Below are positions 62,180-64,000 of a stretch of DNA of 64,000 nucleotides, piece after piece (the stretch's first letter is position 1; each line of letters starts with the position of its first letter). The stretch lies in NCBI RefSeq assembly GCF_003628145.1, contig NZ_RBZV01000007.1, positions 186,001 to 250,000 on the forward strand, in the 5' to 3' direction. The notes under the pieces were generated by a model, which did no database searches, was not told the DNA's origin, and saw only the letters and a list, made by a program, of their open reading frames with translations. A program made the translations under genes and the position numbers. This stretch comes from Trinickia fusca (GTDB lineage: Bacteria > Pseudomonadota > Gammaproteobacteria > Burkholderiales > Burkholderiaceae).

Positions 62180-64000
62180 TCACGAAGCGCTTTGTATCGT
62201 AATGGTTGCGCTAGCGGCGCTAAGCGACTCCCGGGAACAATATGCGACGACGACGACATTCGTCGGGCCACCGGCAGTTGTGGTCGGCGCCGTATAGACA
62301 GCGCGCGTTCCATCCGATGTCGTCGGCGCAATGTCGCCGATATTGGCGGCCCATTGCAAGCCGTCGGCGCCCTGGGCGGTGAGCTCGATGGTGCCGCCAG
62401 GGCGAACGGTCGATTGTGCGGGCGTGATCGATAACGTGGCGACCGTCGGCATCAGGACGATTGTCCCGATTGCCGTGCTGGAGCCGCCAGTCGTCGGGCG
62501 CGCCGTCACCGTGATGGTGACCGGCCAGTCCGCAGTAGCGGAGGCGGGCGCTTGATAACCCCATGTACGTTCGGCTTTCGAATAAACCAGCGTTCCGACA
62601 TTCGGCTCGAGGGTGCAGTCGGCAGAAACCTCGGTGCCCGACGTATCTTCAACTTTGAAAAAAGCCTCGGCACCGGGTGTGACGGCTTGCGTTGCGGGAA
62701 CGATGGCGAGCGCGCCATCCGCCGTAGCCGAATAGAGCCACACCATCGCCCGGCCGACGTGGGTCGCATTGGTCTTGTCGATGGCATTCACGATGACGAC
62801 TTCACCCCTGTCGATCGTCGGTGGGGCCGTGTAGTTTCCATTGGCATCGATCGTTCCTCGCCCACCGGGTCCGAGCATCCACTCGATGTCAACGGAGGCG
62901 CTGCCGGAGGCGACACTGAATCGCTGCGACTTCCCGGCAGTGAGCTTGACCTGTGTCGGTGTGACGGTGATGGGCATCGCCATTTGCCCCGTGAGGACGA
63001 TGTCGCAAGGCACCGAGGCCCGGGTCAACTCGAGGACGTGACGAGAGGGAAAGAGCAGATTCGCCAGCGCAAAGGTGTTGACGTCTGGTAGCGAAAATCC
63101 CTTCAGCGATGCCCCGACCGAGGCTTGGATCGTCTTGCGTACGACATCGGGCAACTTGATCGAAGAGCCGGTTATATCCCACCAGTGCGGAGGATCCGGA
63201 TTCCGGCAATCTACGGTTTCACTCAGGGTGTCGAAGGTCACGTCGTCCGTGACTGGATCGATATGGGGTGCGGCGCGACGCGAATAGCCGAAGTCGATAT
63301 GTGTGGATCGGACAGACGGTCCCCCCTTCGAGGCGGAGTTGTAGACGCTGAAATATTGCTGCCAATTCCGTGTCCAGCTCACCGAGACTTGATTGTCGTT
63401 GAACGCAACGGTAAAGCCCGTGATCGGAATTTTGATGGGCGCGGTGTTTCCATCGCTATCCGAAGACGTGATGATGGTCGTGACTCCCTGGCCGGCGTCG
63501 AAGACGCCGAAGTCGAACGCGCCACCGTTGCCCTGGGTCGACCACGAGCCGGTTGTCGGCGACTGGACACCGGAGAAGACGACTCCAAGGCTCTTGAAGA
63601 GTTTGGACAGATAGGTGGGAAACACGCTTTGAAAGACCGTACGGTCCGACACGATCAAGGCAGCTGTGCAATCTTTCGGAATCGGGTAGGGCGTGATCGA
63701 GCCACGCTTGCCACCGGCGCCATCCGTTTTGATCAGCAGCAATACACAGCCGTCGCCTGTGCCATCGCCTGTGCTCTGGGTGGAAATCTCGAATGAGGTC
63801 GGTTGCAGACCGCCCGGTTGCGGGCTGGCCACGATCTTGCCGATCGAGTAGCGAGTATCGCGATATTTGAAGAACGCCACGATGGCGTCGCCAATGTTCG
63901 AGGACAGCGTCGAATCCGGGTCGACGCCCTGAATTTTGGGTGCATAAGCCGCACGTCCGAGGTCGAGCACGACTTCGCCAAGCTTATCCACGTCGCCCGT
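62180..64000 (-). CDS. Large protein with possible TULIP/P47-like region and three Ig-like repeats, 5' end outside window
   Basis: 607 codons are visible and the frame is open to the window edge; a GTG at 63991 is probably internal. The first about 340 residues are beta-rich and contain LKGFSLPDVNTFALANLLFPS followed by PCDIVLTGQM, which resembles TULIP-family P47-like proteins (lipid-binding-type fold also seen in OrfX/P47 toxin accessory proteins). This call is tentative. The last about 265 residues are three Ig-like repeats of about 85-90 aa, each opening with an ITPT-V---G--- strand (VTPTQVKLTAGKSQRF, VPATQAVTPGAEAFF, ITPAQSTVRPGGTIEL). No signal peptide can be judged. Confidence 0.6.
   Translation of the reverse strand, partial: TGDVDKLGEVVLDLGRAAYAPKIQGVDPDSTLSSNIGDAIVAFFKYRDTRYSIGKIVASPQPGGLQPTSFEISTQSTGDGTGDGCVLLLIKTDGAGGKRGSITPYPIPKDCTAALIVSDRTVFQSVFPTYLSKLFKSLGVVFSGVQSPTTGSWSTQGNGGAFDFGVFDAGQGVTTIITSSDSDGNTAPIKIPITGFTVAFNDNQVSVSWTRNWQQYFSVYNSASKGGPSVRSTHIDFGYSRRAAPHIDPVTDDVTFDTLSETVDCRNPDPPHWWDITGSSIKLPDVVRKTIQASVGASLKGFSLPDVNTFALANLLFPSRHVLELTRASVPCDIVLTGQMAMPITVTPTQVKLTAGKSQRFSVASGSASVDIEWMLGPGGRGTIDANGNYTAPPTIDRGEVVIVNAIDKTNATHVGRAMVWLYSATADGALAIVPATQAVTPGAEAFFKVEDTSGTEVSADCTLEPNVGTLVYSKAERTWGYQAPASATADWPVTITVTARPTTGGSSTAIGTIVLMPTVATLSITPAQSTVRPGGTIELTAQGADGLQWAANIGDIAPTTSDGTRAVYTAPTTTAGGPTNVVVVAYCSRESLSAASATITIQSAS

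Overview
The window is about 64 kb of high-GC DNA from a betaproteobacterium. A DUF4148 protein, close copies of CusBA, a Wsp-type chemosensory operon ending in a kinase/receiver protein, and many GTG starts with 4-bp ATGA/GTGA overlaps all suggest Burkholderiaceae (Burkholderia, Paraburkholderia or Trinickia type). This placement rests on gene content and style, not on a database search. I see no rRNA, tRNA or CRISPR array.

Layout. 0-4.4 kb: end of a peroxiredoxin-like gene, a phospholipase C-type phosphoesterase, a membrane-anchored DUF4041 plus GIY-YIG nuclease resembling the anti-phage protein SNIPE, and a DUF4148 protein. 4.6-11.5 kb: a Cu(I)/Ag(I) export operon (small Met/Cys-rich periplasmic protein, cusC, cusB with a fused CusF domain, cusA, cusF). 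11.6-20.7 kb, minus strand: a Wsp-like chemosensory operon (cheW, cheR-TPR, cheW, mcp, hybrid cheA, cheB, receiver-kinase). 21.2-28.2 kb: an internally duplicated orphan protein, a MerR/TipAS-methyltransferase fusion with a MerR-type promoter, and a CoA-transferase/SDR pair divergent from an HTH-citrate synthase.

28.6-46.0 kb is accessory DNA. A frameshifted vgrG ends in a truncated IS5-type element. Next comes an apparently intact 11-gene minus-strand operon for an atypical type II secretion / type IV pilus hybrid (GspG, F, E, PilM/N/O/P-like proteins, a cohesin-bearing secretin lipoprotein and three pseudopilins). After it lie remnants of IS21, an nrfB-like gene, a pair of small secreted paralogs (one broken), ISL3 and IS30. 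The decay around an intact operon suggests the operon is retained by selection.

46.3-51.5 kb: a compact five-gene signalling module (membrane Hpt/HATPase kinase, membrane-tethered half receptor, CheX-like phosphatase, pseudo-receiver-CheX fusion, CheY) with no CheW, CheR or CheB. Together with the secretion hybrid it is the best candidate for an undescribed system. 51.5-59.2 kb: an OmpR-family two-component system divergent from an HAE1-type RND drug pump with adaptor and outer-membrane factor. 59.3-64 kb: a DinB-family protein, a PadR regulator and FAD monooxygenase sharing a 33-bp palindrome, and the 3' part of a large protein with three Ig-like repeats that may be a TULIP/P47 relative.
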